Below are positions 35,806 through 44,593 of a DNA stretch of 64,000 nucleotides, piece after piece. Position 1 is the first letter of the stretch; each line of letters opens with the position of its first letter. The notes under the pieces were generated by a model. That model ran no database searches, was not told the DNA's origin, and saw only the letters and a list, made by a program, of their open reading frames with translations. The translations under genes and the position numbers were made by a program. Origin of the DNA: Streptomyces lydicus (GTDB lineage: Bacteria; Actinomycetota; Actinomycetes; Streptomycetales; Streptomycetaceae); contig NZ_JNZA01000028.1 in the NCBI RefSeq assembly GCF_000717345.1, positions 1-64,000 of the forward strand, given 5' to 3'.

Positions 35806-36618
35806 ATGGAGCAGGCGGGAACCGACGACCGGAAGGGCACCTTCCGCCGCGGCCGGGCGGCGCGCGCCGCCGCTCCCCCGACGCCCCGCCAGGGCCCGCC
35901 CCCGCCCCCGCTCTCCTACGTCCGGCTCGCCGAACGTCCGCTGCGACGCCTCCCCCAGCTCTTCACCGGTCTCGCGCTCTACGGCTTCAGCCTCGCGCTG
36001 ATGGTGCGGTCCTCGCTGGGCCTGAGCCCCTGGAGCGTCCTGAACGAGGGCCTGGTGCGGCACACCTCCCTGAGCTTCGGCACGGTCAGCGCCGTCGTCG
36101 GGGTGCTCGTGCTGCTGGGGTGGATCCCGCTCAGGCAGCGTCCGAGGTTCGGCACCGTCGCCAACGTCCTGGTCGTGGCGTACTGCTCCGACCTCGGACT
36201 GTGGCTGCTGCCCGCGCAGTTCGGGCTCCCGGCCCGGGCCGGCCTGCTCGTCGGCGGGATCCTGCTCAACGGGTTGTCCGTCGCCGTCTACGTCGGGGCG
36301 CGCTGCGGGCCCGGCCCCCGGGACGGGCTGATGACCGGCGCGTCCGCCGCGACCGGGCGTTCGCTCCGGTTCATCCGCACCCTGCTGGAACTCGTCGTCC
36401 TCGCCGTGGGCTGGCTGCTCGGCGGGAGCGTGGGCGTCGGCACCGTGCTGTACGCCCTCGCCGTCGGTCCGGCCGCGCAGTTCTTCCTGCCGTGGTTCGC
36501 CTACCGCGGCACCGCCGGCCGGCAGGACGGCGCCGGGGCCGGTGGCGGAACCGGGCCCGGCGCCGGCCCGCGGCGGACGCCCGTCCTCAGTCCCGCTCCC
36601 CCGGCCCCCGGCCCGTGA
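35806..36618 (+). CDS. YczE/YyaS/YitT-family membrane protein
   Basis: A 270-residue membrane protein with about five hydrophobic segments. LYGFSLALMVRSSLGLSPWSVLNEGL and GPGPRDGLMTG are the shared signatures of the YczE/YitT family. Its function is unknown in general. In actinobacteria it is typically divergent from a MocR regulator, as here, which suggests vitamin B6 or amine-related transport. The ATG at 35806 has AGGAGG upstream. A Pro-rich cytoplasmic N-terminus of about 60 residues precedes the first helix. Its last 32 bp overlap the 3' end of dasD, tail to tail. Confidence 0.88.
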   Translation: MEQAGTDDRKGTFRRGRAARAAAPPTPRQGPPPPPLSYVRLAERPLRRLPQLFTGLALYGFSLALMVRSSLGLSPWSVLNEGLVRHTSLSFGTVSAVVGVLVLLGWIPLRQRPRFGTVANVLVVAYCSDLGLWLLPAQFGLPARAGLLVGGILLNGLSVAVYVGARCGPGPRDGLMTGASAATGRSLRFIRTLLELVVLAVGWLLGGSVGVGTVLYALAVGPAAQFFLPWFAYRGTAGRQDGAGAGGGTGPGAGPRRTPVLSPAPPAPGP

Positions 36619-38173
36619 GGGCCTCGGCGGCGGCCTGGCCGCAGACGCGGGCGGCGCCGTGGGTGGCGAGGTGGAGGGCGCCGCGGGGCGGGGCCTGGGG
36701 GACGCCCATCTCGACGACCGCGGTGTCGGGGCGGGCGGCGAGGAGGGCGGTGAGCGCGTCGGCCATCCAGGGATGGCGGTGCAGATCGCGTACGACGGCG
36801 ACGACGCGGCGGCCGGCGGCCGCGGTGAGCAGGCCGTCGATCAGTGCGGCGGTCCCGTCCGCGGCGGCCGACTCCGCGGTGCAGGTGGCGGTTTCGGTGC
36901 CGGGCAGGAGGCGGGCCAGTTCGGCGGCGACGCCCCACGGGGTCTCGTCCCCCACCGCGATGTTGGCGAGCGGGGTGAAGGCCGCGACGTATGCGGGGGC
37001 GGTGAGCGGCGCGTAGGGGCGTCCGCCGTCCGGCGTGCGGCGCAGCGCGCGGCGGGCCGCGGTCAGGCCGATGTCCGGTGCGGGCGCGGCTCCCTCCCCC
37101 GCGTCCGGGCCCCCGGGCCGGCGGGCCAGCGCCCGCACCCGTGCGGCGGCGTCGGCGAGCCGCTGCTCCGGCAGTTCGCCGTCGCGCACCGCGCGCACCA
37201 GGGCGTCGCGCAGCCGCAGCACGGTGTCCTCGTCGGCCAGTCCGCCGCCCACACAGATCGCGTCGGCACCGGCCGCGACGGCGAGGACGCTACCGCGCTC
37301 GATGCCGTAGGTGGCGGCGATGGCCCGCATCTCCATCCCGTCGGTGACGATCAGCCCGTCGAAGCCGAGGCCGCCCTCGGCGACCGGGGCGCGCAGCAGT
37401 CCGTGCAGCGCGGCCGGGCTGAGGGTGGCCGGGTGCGTGCCGTCCAGGGCGGGCAGCAGGATGTGCGCGCTCATCACGGCCCGGGTGCCGGCGGCGATCG
37501 CGGCGCGGAACGGCACCAGTTCGCGTTCCTGGAGGGTGGCCAGGTCGGCGGTGATCCGGGGCAGGTCGTGGTGGGAGTCGACGGCGGTGTCGCCGTGCCC
37601 GGGGAAGTGCTTGGTGCAGGCGGCCACGCCGGCTGACTGGAGGCCCGCCACGTAGGCGGCGGTGTGCCGGGCCACCAGCTGCGGATCGGCGCCGAAGGAG
37701 CGGACCCCGATGACCGGGTTGTCCGGGTTGGAGTTGACGTCGGCGGAGGGCGCCCAGTTGAGGTTGACCCCGCACGCGGCCAGCCGGCGGCCCAGCTCGC
37801 GGGCGACCGCGCGGGTCAGTGCGGTGTCGTCGACGGCGCCCAGCGCGTGGTTGCCGGGGAAGGAGGAGCCGCCGCGCACTTCGAGGCGGGTGACGTCGCC
37901 GCCCTCCTCGTCGATGGCGACGAGCAGGTCCGGCCGCTCGCGGCGCAACCGGGCGGTCAGCGCGGCGAGTTGGGCCGGGTCCTCGATGTTGCGGCCGAAG
38001 AGGCCGACCGAGACCAGTCCCTCGCCGAGCCGGCGCAGCAGCCAGTCGGGGGCGGTGGTGCCGGTGAAGCCCGGCTGGAGGACGGCGAGCGCGTCGCGGG
38101 TGAGGGTGCCGGCGGAACGTACCGCGCGTGCGGAGCCTGCAGAACCTACGAAGGAAGCCATGGGCTGCGTCAT
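36587..38173 (-). CDS. dasD: GH3 beta-N-acetylhexosaminidase DasD
   Basis: A 528-residue glycoside hydrolase family 3 enzyme. LLVAIDEEGGDVTRL, the catalytic-loop KHFPGHGDTAVDSHHDLP (the NagZ-type His/Asp pair) and DGLIVTDGMEMRAI with the nucleophile Asp are all present. It cleaves N-acetylglucosamine from chitooligosaccharides or muropeptides. No signal peptide is visible, so it acts in the cytoplasm on imported chitobiose. The ATG at 38173 overlaps the dasC stop by ATGA, so it is the last gene of the dasABCD set. Its 3' end overlaps yczE. A C-terminal half (about 380-528) resembles the second GH3 domain. Confidence 0.93.
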   Translation of the reverse strand: MTQPMASFVGSAGSARAVRSAGTLTRDALAVLQPGFTGTTAPDWLLRRLGEGLVSVGLFGRNIEDPAQLAALTARLRRERPDLLVAIDEEGGDVTRLEVRGGSSFPGNHALGAVDDTALTRAVARELGRRLAACGVNLNWAPSADVNSNPDNPVIGVRSFGADPQLVARHTAAYVAGLQSAGVAACTKHFPGHGDTAVDSHHDLPRITADLATLQERELVPFRAAIAAGTRAVMSAHILLPALDGTHPATLSPAALHGLLRAPVAEGGLGFDGLIVTDGMEMRAIAATYGIERGSVLAVAAGADAICVGGGLADEDTVLRLRDALVRAVRDGELPEQRLADAAARVRALARRPGGPDAGEGAAPAPDIGLTAARRALRRTPDGGRPYAPLTAPAYVAAFTPLANIAVGDETPWGVAAELARLLPGTETATCTAESAAADGTAALIDGLLTAAAGRRVVAVVRDLHRHPWMADALTALLAARPDTAVVEMGVPQAPPRGALHLATHGAARVCGQAAAEALTGRGPGERD

Positions 38174-39009
38174 CCCTTCACCGCGCCGGAGGTGAGACCG
38201 CCGACCGCCTTGCGTTGCAGGAACAGGAAGAGGACCAGGACCGGGACGGCGAAGATCGAGGCGGCGGCCATCGTGGCGCCCCAGTCGTCCCCGAACGCGG
38301 TCTGGAACTGCGAGAGCCACAGCGGAAGGGTGCCCATCGCCGGCTCCTTGTTGAGGACCAGCACCAGCGGGAACTCGTTCCAGGCCGTGATGAAGCCGAA
38401 GAGGGAGGTGGCCATCAGGCCGGGTGCCAGCAGCGGGAAGACGACCTTGAGGAATGCCTGGCGGCGTGAGCAGCCGTCGACCATCGCGGACTCCTCCAGT
38501 TCCTTGGGCACCGCGGCGACGTAGCCGCGGAGGGTCAGCAGGGTGAAGGGCAGCACCATCAGCATGTAGAAGAAGGTGAGCGGCACCAGGCTGTTGAGCA
38601 GGTCCGCGTCCCGCACGATCAGGTAGATCGAGATCACCATCACCTCCCAGGGCGCCATCTGGGCGACCATGAAGGTCAGCAGGATGCCCTTGCGGCCCTT
38701 GAAGCGCATCCGGGTGAGGGCGAACGCCCCGCAGAGCGCGATGACCAGCGAGAGGCCGACCGCCAGGACGGTCACCAGCACCGAGTTCCCGGCGAGGGTC
38801 CAGAAGTTCGGGGCGTTCACGGCGGTGGCGAAGTGTTCGAGGGTGCCGTGGAAGGGGAACCACACGGGGTCTTCGCTGAGGATGTCCCGGGTCGGCTTGA
38901 AGGCCGTGTTGAACATCCAGTAGACGGGGAAGACGAAGCCGAGGGTGAGCACGGCCGCGACGGCGTTGGGCCAGATGCGGCCGGCGGTCGGGAAAGCAGC
39001 GCGCTTCAC
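38170..39009 (-). CDS. dasC: ABC transporter permease DasC (chitobiose/N,N'-diacetylchitobiose uptake)
   Basis: A 279-residue ABC permease with six predicted helices. The inner-membrane EAA loop is KELEESAMVDGCSRRQAFLKVVFPLLAPG, which contacts the ATPase. With DasB it forms the channel for chitobiose delivered by the lipoprotein DasA; the ATPase is the shared MsiK, encoded elsewhere. The GTG at 39009 overlaps the dasB stop by GTGA. It is followed, also by 4-bp overlap, by dasD. Part of a DasR-controlled cluster. Family and role are well supported by synteny with S. coelicolor. Confidence 0.95.
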   Translation of the reverse strand: MKRAAFPTAGRIWPNAVAAVLTLGFVFPVYWMFNTAFKPTRDILSEDPVWFPFHGTLEHFATAVNAPNFWTLAGNSVLVTVLAVGLSLVIALCGAFALTRMRFKGRKGILLTFMVAQMAPWEVMVISIYLIVRDADLLNSLVPLTFFYMLMVLPFTLLTLRGYVAAVPKELEESAMVDGCSRRQAFLKVVFPLLAPGLMATSLFGFITAWNEFPLVLVLNKEPAMGTLPLWLSQFQTAFGDDWGATMAAASIFAVPVLVLFLFLQRKAVGGLTSGAVKG

Positions 39010-40067
39010 AGCCCGTTCTCCTCTTGCTGTTCCTGCTTGAACGTCAGACGCAGGTAGTAGGCGGTCATGGCCAGCAGCACCACGATCGTCAGCAGCGAGA
39101 TCGCGGCGCCCATCCCGAAGTGGAGGTTGCCGACGCCCTCGGTGAAGGCGTAGATCGGCAGCGTCTCGGTGAGCCGGTCCGGCCCGCCCTGGTTGATCGC
39201 GAAGATCTGCGGGAACGCCTTGAAGACCCAGATGATCTCCAGGAACGTCGTGGCGAGGAAGAACGGCTTGAGGAACGGGAAGGTGACGGAGGTGAAGACC
39301 TTCCAGGTGCCGGCGCCGTCCATCCGGGCCGCCTCGTAGAGCTCCTTGGGGATGGTCGTGGTGGCCGCGTACAGGTTGAGCGCCACGAACGGCAGCGACT
39401 GCCAGACGATCAGCACGGTGATCACGAAGAAGGTCGACAGCTGGGAGCCGACCCAGTCGTAGTGGGCCATGGAGTGCCAGCCCAGCCTGTCCAGCACCCA
39501 GTTGACGACGCCGTAGCGGGAGTCGAAGAGCCACTGGAAGACGGTGGTGGCGGCGATCACCGGCATCGCCCAGGCCAGCACCAGCGCGGCGGACAGCACC
39601 AGGCGCACGGTGGTGCCGAGGCGGGCCAGCAGCAGTCCGATCAGCACCCCGAGCACCATGATCAGGACGACGTTGACGGCGGTGAAGACGACGGTGCGCG
39701 AGGTCACCCGCCAGAACTGCTCACTGCCCAGGATCTCCTGGTAGTTGCCGGTCCCGCGCCAGTCGGTGAGGTGCTGGATCAGCTCCTTCATGTTCAGGTT
39801 CTGGAAGGAGAGCAGCAGGTTGCGGACCATGGGCCAGCCCAGGAACACGGCGGTCGCGAGCAGGGCCGGCAGCAGGAGGAGATACGGGGTGCGGCGGGCG
39901 GGAGCGGACGCCGCGCGGCCGGCGGGAGCAGACGCGGTGCGGCCGGCGGGAGCGGTCGGGGTGCCACTGCTGCCGGCCCCCCGGCCGCCGCGGCGGCCGG
40001 GGGGTGCGTCTCCCTTGCCGGTCCGCGGCGCGGCCTTGTCCGCCGCGTCGTCGAGCTGCACTGCCAT
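39006..40067 (-). CDS. dasB: ABC transporter permease DasB
   Basis: A 353-residue ABC permease with six helices. The EAA loop is KELYEAARMDGAGTWKVFTSVTFPFLKP. It works with DasC and the lipoprotein DasA to import N,N'-diacetylchitobiose. The N-terminal 60 residues are an Ala/Pro/Arg/Ser-rich cytoplasmic extension built partly from an 8-residue repeat (AGRTASAP) encoded by a 24-bp tandem repeat, so the length of this tail may vary between strains. Between dasA and dasB a 12-bp hairpin lies in the 97-bp gap, consistent with higher dasA than dasBC expression. The stop overlaps dasC. Confidence 0.95.
   Translation of the reverse strand: MAVQLDDAADKAAPRTGKGDAPPGRRGGRGAGSSGTPTAPAGRTASAPAGRAASAPARRTPYLLLLPALLATAVFLGWPMVRNLLLSFQNLNMKELIQHLTDWRGTGNYQEILGSEQFWRVTSRTVVFTAVNVVLIMVLGVLIGLLLARLGTTVRLVLSAALVLAWAMPVIAATTVFQWLFDSRYGVVNWVLDRLGWHSMAHYDWVGSQLSTFFVITVLIVWQSLPFVALNLYAATTTIPKELYEAARMDGAGTWKVFTSVTFPFLKPFFLATTFLEIIWVFKAFPQIFAINQGGPDRLTETLPIYAFTEGVGNLHFGMGAAISLLTIVVLLAMTAYYLRLTFKQEQQEENGL
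39897..39968 (-). repeat. 24-bp tandem repeat inside dasB
   Basis: GGCGGGAGC recurs at 39897, 39921 and 39945, marking 24-bp units, each coding eight residues (AGR-T/A-ASAP) in the N-terminal tail of DasB. Likely a slippage-prone segment that does not shift the frame. Confidence 0.75.
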
Positions 40068-40118
40068 GGGCCCCTGCTCCCCCTTGTAGCCGTGATGGAT
40101 CCCTGCACCTGCTGATAC

Positions 40119-40152
40119 GCGTACGGGGCCGGGGACGGCCGGCCCCGTACGC
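40119..40152 (-). terminator. Attenuator/processing hairpin between dasA and dasB
   Basis: GCGTACGGGGCC and GGCCCCGTACGC form a perfect 12-bp stem with a 10-nt loop in the 97-bp dasA-dasB gap. Such hairpins raise expression of the binding-protein gene relative to the permeases. Confidence 0.65.
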
Positions 40153-40164
40153 AGCCGGTGGCGT

Positions 40165-41433
40165 CTACTGCTTGGCGAGCCGCGCGTTGATCTCGGACTC
40201 GATGTCCTTGGCGGCGTCGGCCGGGGCCTTACCGTTCAGCACGGCCGTCATGTAGTTCTTGATCGGGTTCGGTACGTTCTCCACCGCGGCCCACTGCGGA
40301 ATCAGCGGAGTGGTACCGCCGGACTTCTGCGCCGCGGGCGCGGCGGCAGCGGCGGCCGGATTCTCCTTGGCGGCGCCGGCCAGGTCCGGGGACTTCGGGG
40401 TCCAGCCGCTCTCCTTGACCATCTGGCCGTCGTTTTCCTTGGACAGCGCGATCTTCAGGAATTCCTTGGCGAGTTCCTGGTTCTTGCCCATGCCGGCGAC
40501 GGCGAAGTTGGAGCCGCCGAGGAAGACGCCTTCGGGCTTGTCGGCGGTCTCACCGGGGATGGTGAAGAATCCGATGTCGTTCTTGATTTTCGGGTTGGCC
40601 TTGACGGCGGTGGCCGCCTCGTAGCCCATGGCGATGACGGCGCCGGTCCGGCCCTTGGCGAAGACCTCGGCCTGCTGCGGGGTGGCCTCGTCCTTGTTCT
40701 TCGGGGCGGTGCTGAACGCCTGGTACTGCTTGTAGATGTCCATGGCCTTGGCGACCTTGGGGTCGCCGAGGTTGGAGACCCACTTGCCGTCCTGCTTCTT
40801 CACCAGGTCGGCGCCGGTGCCGATCGTCAGGCCGTCGAGGAAGTACCAGTTCTGGCCGGGCAGATAGAGCGGTTCGGCGTCGGTCTTCTTCTTGATGGTG
40901 TCAAATGCCTTGAAGAGTTCGGTGCGCGTCCGGGGCGTGCCCTTGAGGCCGGCTTCGGCCCAGATCTTCTTGTTGTACATCACCACGCGGTTGCCCGCGT
41001 ACCACGGCAGCGCGTACTGCTTTCCGTCCACCACCGACGCCTTGTTGAACGCGTCGTTCCAGTCGGCGCCGATCTCCTTCTTCAGATCTCCGAGATCGGC
41101 CAGGGCGCCGGCCTTGGCATAGGCGGCGGTCTGGGTGTTGCCGATTTCGACGACGTCCGGCGGGGTGTCCTCCGAAAGGGCGGTGCTCAGCTTCTGCTGA
41201 ATGCCGTTCCACTGCTGGACCTTGAACTCGACGGTGGCGCCGGTCTTCTTCTTGAACTGCTCGGAGACCTGCTTGCTCCACTGCTCCGGATTCGAACCAC
41301 TCATCACCCAGACGGTGAGCTTCTGGCCCTTGAAGCCGTCCGTCCCCGCCTTGTTGCCGTCGCTGGACCCACAGGCAGCGACACTCACCAGCATTCCCGC
41401 GACCGCCGTCGCTGCTATGAGCCCACGCTTCAT
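40165..41433 (-). CDS. dasA: Chitobiose-binding lipoprotein DasA (ABC transporter)
   Basis: A 422-residue solute-binding lipoprotein. A lipoprotein signal (MKRGLIAATAVAGMLVSVAAC) places the lipidated Cys at residue 21. The mature part is a two-lobe carbohydrate-binding protein; YALPWYAGNRVVMYNKKIWAEAG and LPGQNWYFLDGLT are typical of this family. It captures N,N'-diacetylchitobiose from chitin breakdown outside the membrane and hands it to DasBC. Two dre sites lie between it and the divergent dasR gene. In S. coelicolor dasA is the best-studied DasR target and influences sporulation. Very high confidence. Confidence 0.97.
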   Translation of the reverse strand: MKRGLIAATAVAGMLVSVAACGSSDGNKAGTDGFKGQKLTVWVMSGSNPEQWSKQVSEQFKKKTGATVEFKVQQWNGIQQKLSTALSEDTPPDVVEIGNTQTAAYAKAGALADLGDLKKEIGADWNDAFNKASVVDGKQYALPWYAGNRVVMYNKKIWAEAGLKGTPRTRTELFKAFDTIKKKTDAEPLYLPGQNWYFLDGLTIGTGADLVKKQDGKWVSNLGDPKVAKAMDIYKQYQAFSTAPKNKDEATPQQAEVFAKGRTGAVIAMGYEAATAVKANPKIKNDIGFFTIPGETADKPEGVFLGGSNFAVAGMGKNQELAKEFLKIALSKENDGQMVKESGWTPKSPDLAGAAKENPAAAAAAPAAQKSGGTTPLIPQWAAVENVPNPIKNYMTAVLNGKAPADAAKDIESEINARLAKQ

Positions 41434-41466
41434 TGCGCTCTCCCCTAGAGGCCGGGTGTGGTCTTT

Positions 41467-41482
41467 AATGGTTTAGACCAGT
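41467..41482. promoter_or_regulatory. dre site 1 in the dasA-dasR intergenic region
   Basis: The core TGGTTTAGACCA (41469-41480) differs from the DasR consensus by one base and lies 34 bp before the dasA ATG. Confidence 0.85.
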
Positions 41483-41490
41483 TCCCGCAG

Positions 41491-41506
41491 CTTGGCCTAG
41501 ACCTTT
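41491..41506. promoter_or_regulatory. dre site 2 in the dasA-dasR intergenic region
   Basis: The core TGGCCTAGACCT (41493-41504) is a second, weaker match to the DasR consensus, 24 bp from the first. Paired dre sites before dasA are known in S. coelicolor. Confidence 0.75.
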
Positions 41507-41674
41507 TGGGGTGTCAAGGGTGTATAAGAGTCGCTGTCAGGTCCGTTACCGGACCGACATCTGGCGCGCCGGGACCTGCGAGGGAGCACGGAGAACCCAC
41601 CCGTGCCACGATGTGAGCCGCTACGTACGGAGGCGCCGGTGACGGCAGCACGACAGGAGTCGGAGAGGCGGGTC

Positions 41675-42433
41675 ATGGAGACGGACGGGGGCAGCGCCGA
41701 GAGCGGCAGCGGCGCGCGGACGGCGCGGGTGCCCAAGTACTACCGGCTCAAGCGGCACTTGCTGGAGATCACCGACACCCTGCCGCCCGGCACTCCGGTC
41801 CCGCCCGAGCGGACCCTCGCCGCGGAGTTCGACACCTCGCGGACGACGGTCCGCCAGGCGCTGCAGGAGCTGGTCGTCGAGGGCCGGCTGGAGCGCATCC
41901 AGGGCAAGGGCACGTTCGTGGCCAAGCCCAAGGTCTCCCAGGCGCTGCAACTGACCTCGTACACCGAGGACATGCGCGCCCAGGGCCTGGAGCCGACCTC
42001 CCAGCTGCTGGACATCGGCTACGTCACCGCGGACGACCGGCTTGCCGGCCTGCTGGACATCGCCCCCGGCGGCCGGGTGCTGCGCATCGAGCGGCTGCGG
42101 CTGGCCAGTGGCGAGCCGATGGCCATCGAGACCACCCACCTGTCCGCGAAGCGCTTCCCCGCGCTCCGCCGCAACCTCGTCAAGTACACCTCGCTCTACA
42201 CCGCGCTGGCCGAGGTCTACGACGTCCGCCTGGCGGAGGCCGAGGAGACCATCGAGACCTCGCTGGCCACCCCGCGCGAGGCCGGCCTGCTGGGCACCGA
42301 CGTCGGCCTGCCGATGCTGATGCTCTCCCGGCACTCGCTGGACGCCCAGGGCCGGCCGGTGGAGTGGGTGCGGTCGGTCTACCGCGGCGACCGCTACAAG
42401 TTCGTCGCCCGGCTCCAGCGCCCCACGGACTGA
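41675..42433 (+). CDS. dasR: Global GntR regulator DasR (HutC subfamily)
   Basis: A 252-residue HutC-type GntR regulator. The winged helix (about 25-95) has [68 protein letters not shown]. The UTRA effector domain that follows contains [21 protein letters not shown] and the GlcN-6-P-sensing region. DasR represses chitin, GlcNAc and antibiotic genes and is released by glucosamine-6-phosphate. The ATG at 41675 with GGAGAGG upstream gives the normal length; 24 further in-frame codons upstream are not needed. Divergent from dasA across the dre sites. From memory the sequence is nearly identical to S. coelicolor DasR. Confidence 0.97.
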   Translation: METDGGSAESGSGARTARVPKYYRLKRHLLEITDTLPPGTPVPPERTLAAEFDTSRTTVRQALQELVVEGRLERIQGKGTFVAKPKVSQALQLTSYTEDMRAQGLEPTSQLLDIGYVTADDRLAGLLDIAPGGRVLRIERLRLASGEPMAIETTHLSAKRFPALRRNLVKYTSLYTALAEVYDVRLAEAEETIETSLATPREAGLLGTDVGLPMLMLSRHSLDAQGRPVEWVRSVYRGDRYKFVARLQRPTD

Positions 42434-42638
42434 CGCCGGGCCCGGCGGCCGCCTTCCGCCTCCGCCGTACGCCACAGCCCGGCGGCCGCCCCCGCACCCC
42501 GCCACGGGGGCGAACGTCACCCCGCCGCGCGGGAATTCGTCGTCATACCGATATGCGGACAGGTAGTGACGCGCGCCACGGCCCTGCCATAGATTTCCAG
42601 CCGATTACCCAGGAGTTCGCCACGGACGGAGCCGCCCG

Positions 42639-42899
42639 ATGCCAGAGCCATCCGAGTCACCGACCAGCAGACAAGTCGTCACACCGACGCGTGTGGTGGC
42701 CGGACTGTGTCTGATCGCTCCCTTCGTGGCGATGCTGTGGGTGAGTTCGTACGCCCGGATCGAGCCGACGCTGATCGGCATCCCGTTCTTCTACTGGTAC
42801 CAGATGCTGTGGGTGCTGATCTCCACGGTGCTGACCATGACCGCCTACAAGCTCGTGCAGCGTGAGCAGCGCGCCCGCAAGGGCGGTGCGGCCAAGTGA
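42639..42899 (+). CDS. DUF3311 small membrane protein, partner of MctP
   Basis: An 86-residue protein with two hydrophobic segments (about 18-38 and 50-70) and the PFFYWYQMLWVLISTVLTM pattern of DUF3311. These small proteins are encoded directly before sodium:solute symporters of the MctP type, to which they contribute an accessory subunit, as with the MctB/MctC relationship in other bacteria (role in transport is inferred from context). The ATG at 42639 is in frame with a good ribosome site (GAGCC). Its stop overlaps the next start by 4 bp (GTGA). Confidence 0.9.
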   Translation: MPEPSESPTSRQVVTPTRVVAGLCLIAPFVAMLWVSSYARIEPTLIGIPFFYWYQMLWVLISTVLTMTAYKLVQREQRARKGGAAK

Positions 42900-44569
42900 C
42901 TCTCCACACGACGGCCCAGCTCGCGGCCTCCTCGACCAAGGGCGTCAACGGCGTGGCACTCGCCGTCTTCGTCTTCTTCTTCCTGGCCGTGACGGTCATG
43001 GGCTTCCTCGCCGCCCGTTGGCGCAAGGCCGAGCAGTCCGCCAACCTCGACGAATGGGGCCTGGGCGGGCGGAGCTTCGGCACCTGGGTGACGTGGTTCC
43101 TGCTGGGCGGTGACCTCTACACCGCCTACACCTTCGTCGCGGTCCCGGCGGCGATCTACGCGGCGGGCGCCTCCGGCTTCTTCGCCGTGCCGTACACGAT
43201 CCTGGTGTACCCGCTGATCTTCACCTTCCTGCCCCGCCTGTGGTCGGTCTCGCACAAGCACGGCTATGTCACCACCTCCGACTTCGTCCGCGGCCGCTTC
43301 GGCTCGAAGGGACTGTCGCTGGCGGTGGCGCTGACCGGCATCCTCGCGACGATGCCGTACATCGCGCTCCAACTGGTCGGCATCCAGGCCGTCCTGGACG
43401 TGATGGGCATCGGCGGCGGCGAGCACACCAACTGGTTCGTCAAGGACCTGCCGCTGCTGATCGCGTTCGCGGTGCTGGCCGCGTACACCTACTCCTCCGG
43501 CCTGCGCGCCCCGGCGCTGATCGCCTTCGTCAAGGACGGCCTGATCTACCTGGTCATCGCCGTCGCGATCATCTACATCCCGATCAAGCTGGGCGGCTTC
43601 GGCCACATCTTCGACGCGGCGGGCAAGGCGCTGGCCCAGCCCGGCGCCGTCCCCGGCAAGCCGCGCGGCGAGCTGACCAGCGGCCCGCACGCCCAGTGGG
43701 CGTACGCGACCCTGGCGCTCGGCTCCGCGCTGGCGCTGTTCATGTACCCGCACTCGATCACGGCGACGCTCTCCTCGCGCAGCCGCAACGTGATCCGCCG
43801 CAACACCACGATCCTGCCGCTGTACTCGCTGATGCTGGGCCTGCTGGCACTCCTCGGCTTCATGGCGATCAAGGCCGGCACGGACATCCAGGGCAATCCG
43901 CAGCTGGCCATTCCGCAGCTGTTCGAGGACATGTTCCCGAGCTGGTTCTCCGGCGTCGCGTTCGCCGCGATCGGCATCGGCGCCCTCGTACCGGCGGCCA
44001 TCATGTCCATCGCGGCCGCCAACCTCTTCACCCGCAACGTCTACAAGGACTTCCTCAAGCCGGACGCCACCCCCGAGCAGGAGCACAAGGTCGCCAAGCT
44101 CGTGTCGCTGCTGGTCAAGGTCGGCGCCCTGGTCTTCGTCCTCACCATGGACAAGACCGTCGCGATCAACTTCCAGCTGCTGGGCGGCATCTGGATCCTC
44201 CAGACCATGCCGTCGCTCGTCGGCGGCCTGTTCACCCGCTGGTTCCACCGCTGGGCGCTGCTGACCGGCTGGGCGGTCGGCATGCTCTACGGCACGCTCG
44301 CGGCCTACGGCGTCGCCAGCCCGACCCAGAAGCACTTCGGCGGATCCAGCGCGGAGATCCCGGGCATCGGCGAGATCGGCTACATCGGCCTGACCGCCTT
44401 CGTCCTGAACGTCGTGGTCACCGTCGTCCTCACCTTCGCCCTGCGGGCCGCCAAGGCCCCGGAAGGCGTCGACGAGACCAGCCCCGCCGACTACACCGCG
44501 GACGCCGGCGACGCGGGCGTGGCCGTCGACCTCCCCCCGGCGACGGCGGGAGCCCCGGCCGGGCACTGA
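42896..44569 (+). CDS. mctP: Monocarboxylate uptake permease, sodium:solute symporter family (MctP)
   Basis: A 557-residue SSS-family symporter with about 13 helices. TWVTWFLLGGDLYTAYTFVAVPAAIYAAGASGF near the second helix and SGLRAPALIAFVKDGLIYLVIAVAI later are typical of the MctP branch that imports acetate, propionate, pyruvate or lactate. The start is the GTG at 42896, overlapping the DUF3311 stop, so the two are translationally coupled. A perfect 13-bp hairpin with TTTT follows. It lies right after dasR; whether DasR controls it is unknown. Substrate range is inferred from homology. Confidence 0.9.
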   Translation: MTLHTTAQLAASSTKGVNGVALAVFVFFFLAVTVMGFLAARWRKAEQSANLDEWGLGGRSFGTWVTWFLLGGDLYTAYTFVAVPAAIYAAGASGFFAVPYTILVYPLIFTFLPRLWSVSHKHGYVTTSDFVRGRFGSKGLSLAVALTGILATMPYIALQLVGIQAVLDVMGIGGGEHTNWFVKDLPLLIAFAVLAAYTYSSGLRAPALIAFVKDGLIYLVIAVAIIYIPIKLGGFGHIFDAAGKALAQPGAVPGKPRGELTSGPHAQWAYATLALGSALALFMYPHSITATLSSRSRNVIRRNTTILPLYSLMLGLLALLGFMAIKAGTDIQGNPQLAIPQLFEDMFPSWFSGVAFAAIGIGALVPAAIMSIAAANLFTRNVYKDFLKPDATPEQEHKVAKLVSLLVKVGALVFVLTMDKTVAINFQLLGGIWILQTMPSLVGGLFTRWFHRWALLTGWAVGMLYGTLAAYGVASPTQKHFGGSSAEIPGIGEIGYIGLTAFVLNVVVTVVLTFALRAAKAPEGVDETSPADYTADAGDAGVAVDLPPATAGAPAGH

Positions 44570-44593
44570 GTCACCGTTCCCTGCACGCACAAG

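Noticed and set aside
41280..41300. tRNA T-arm-like GGTTCGAATCC
   Set aside because: It is part of the dasA coding sequence and no acceptor or anticodon stem surrounds it. No tRNA was found in the window.
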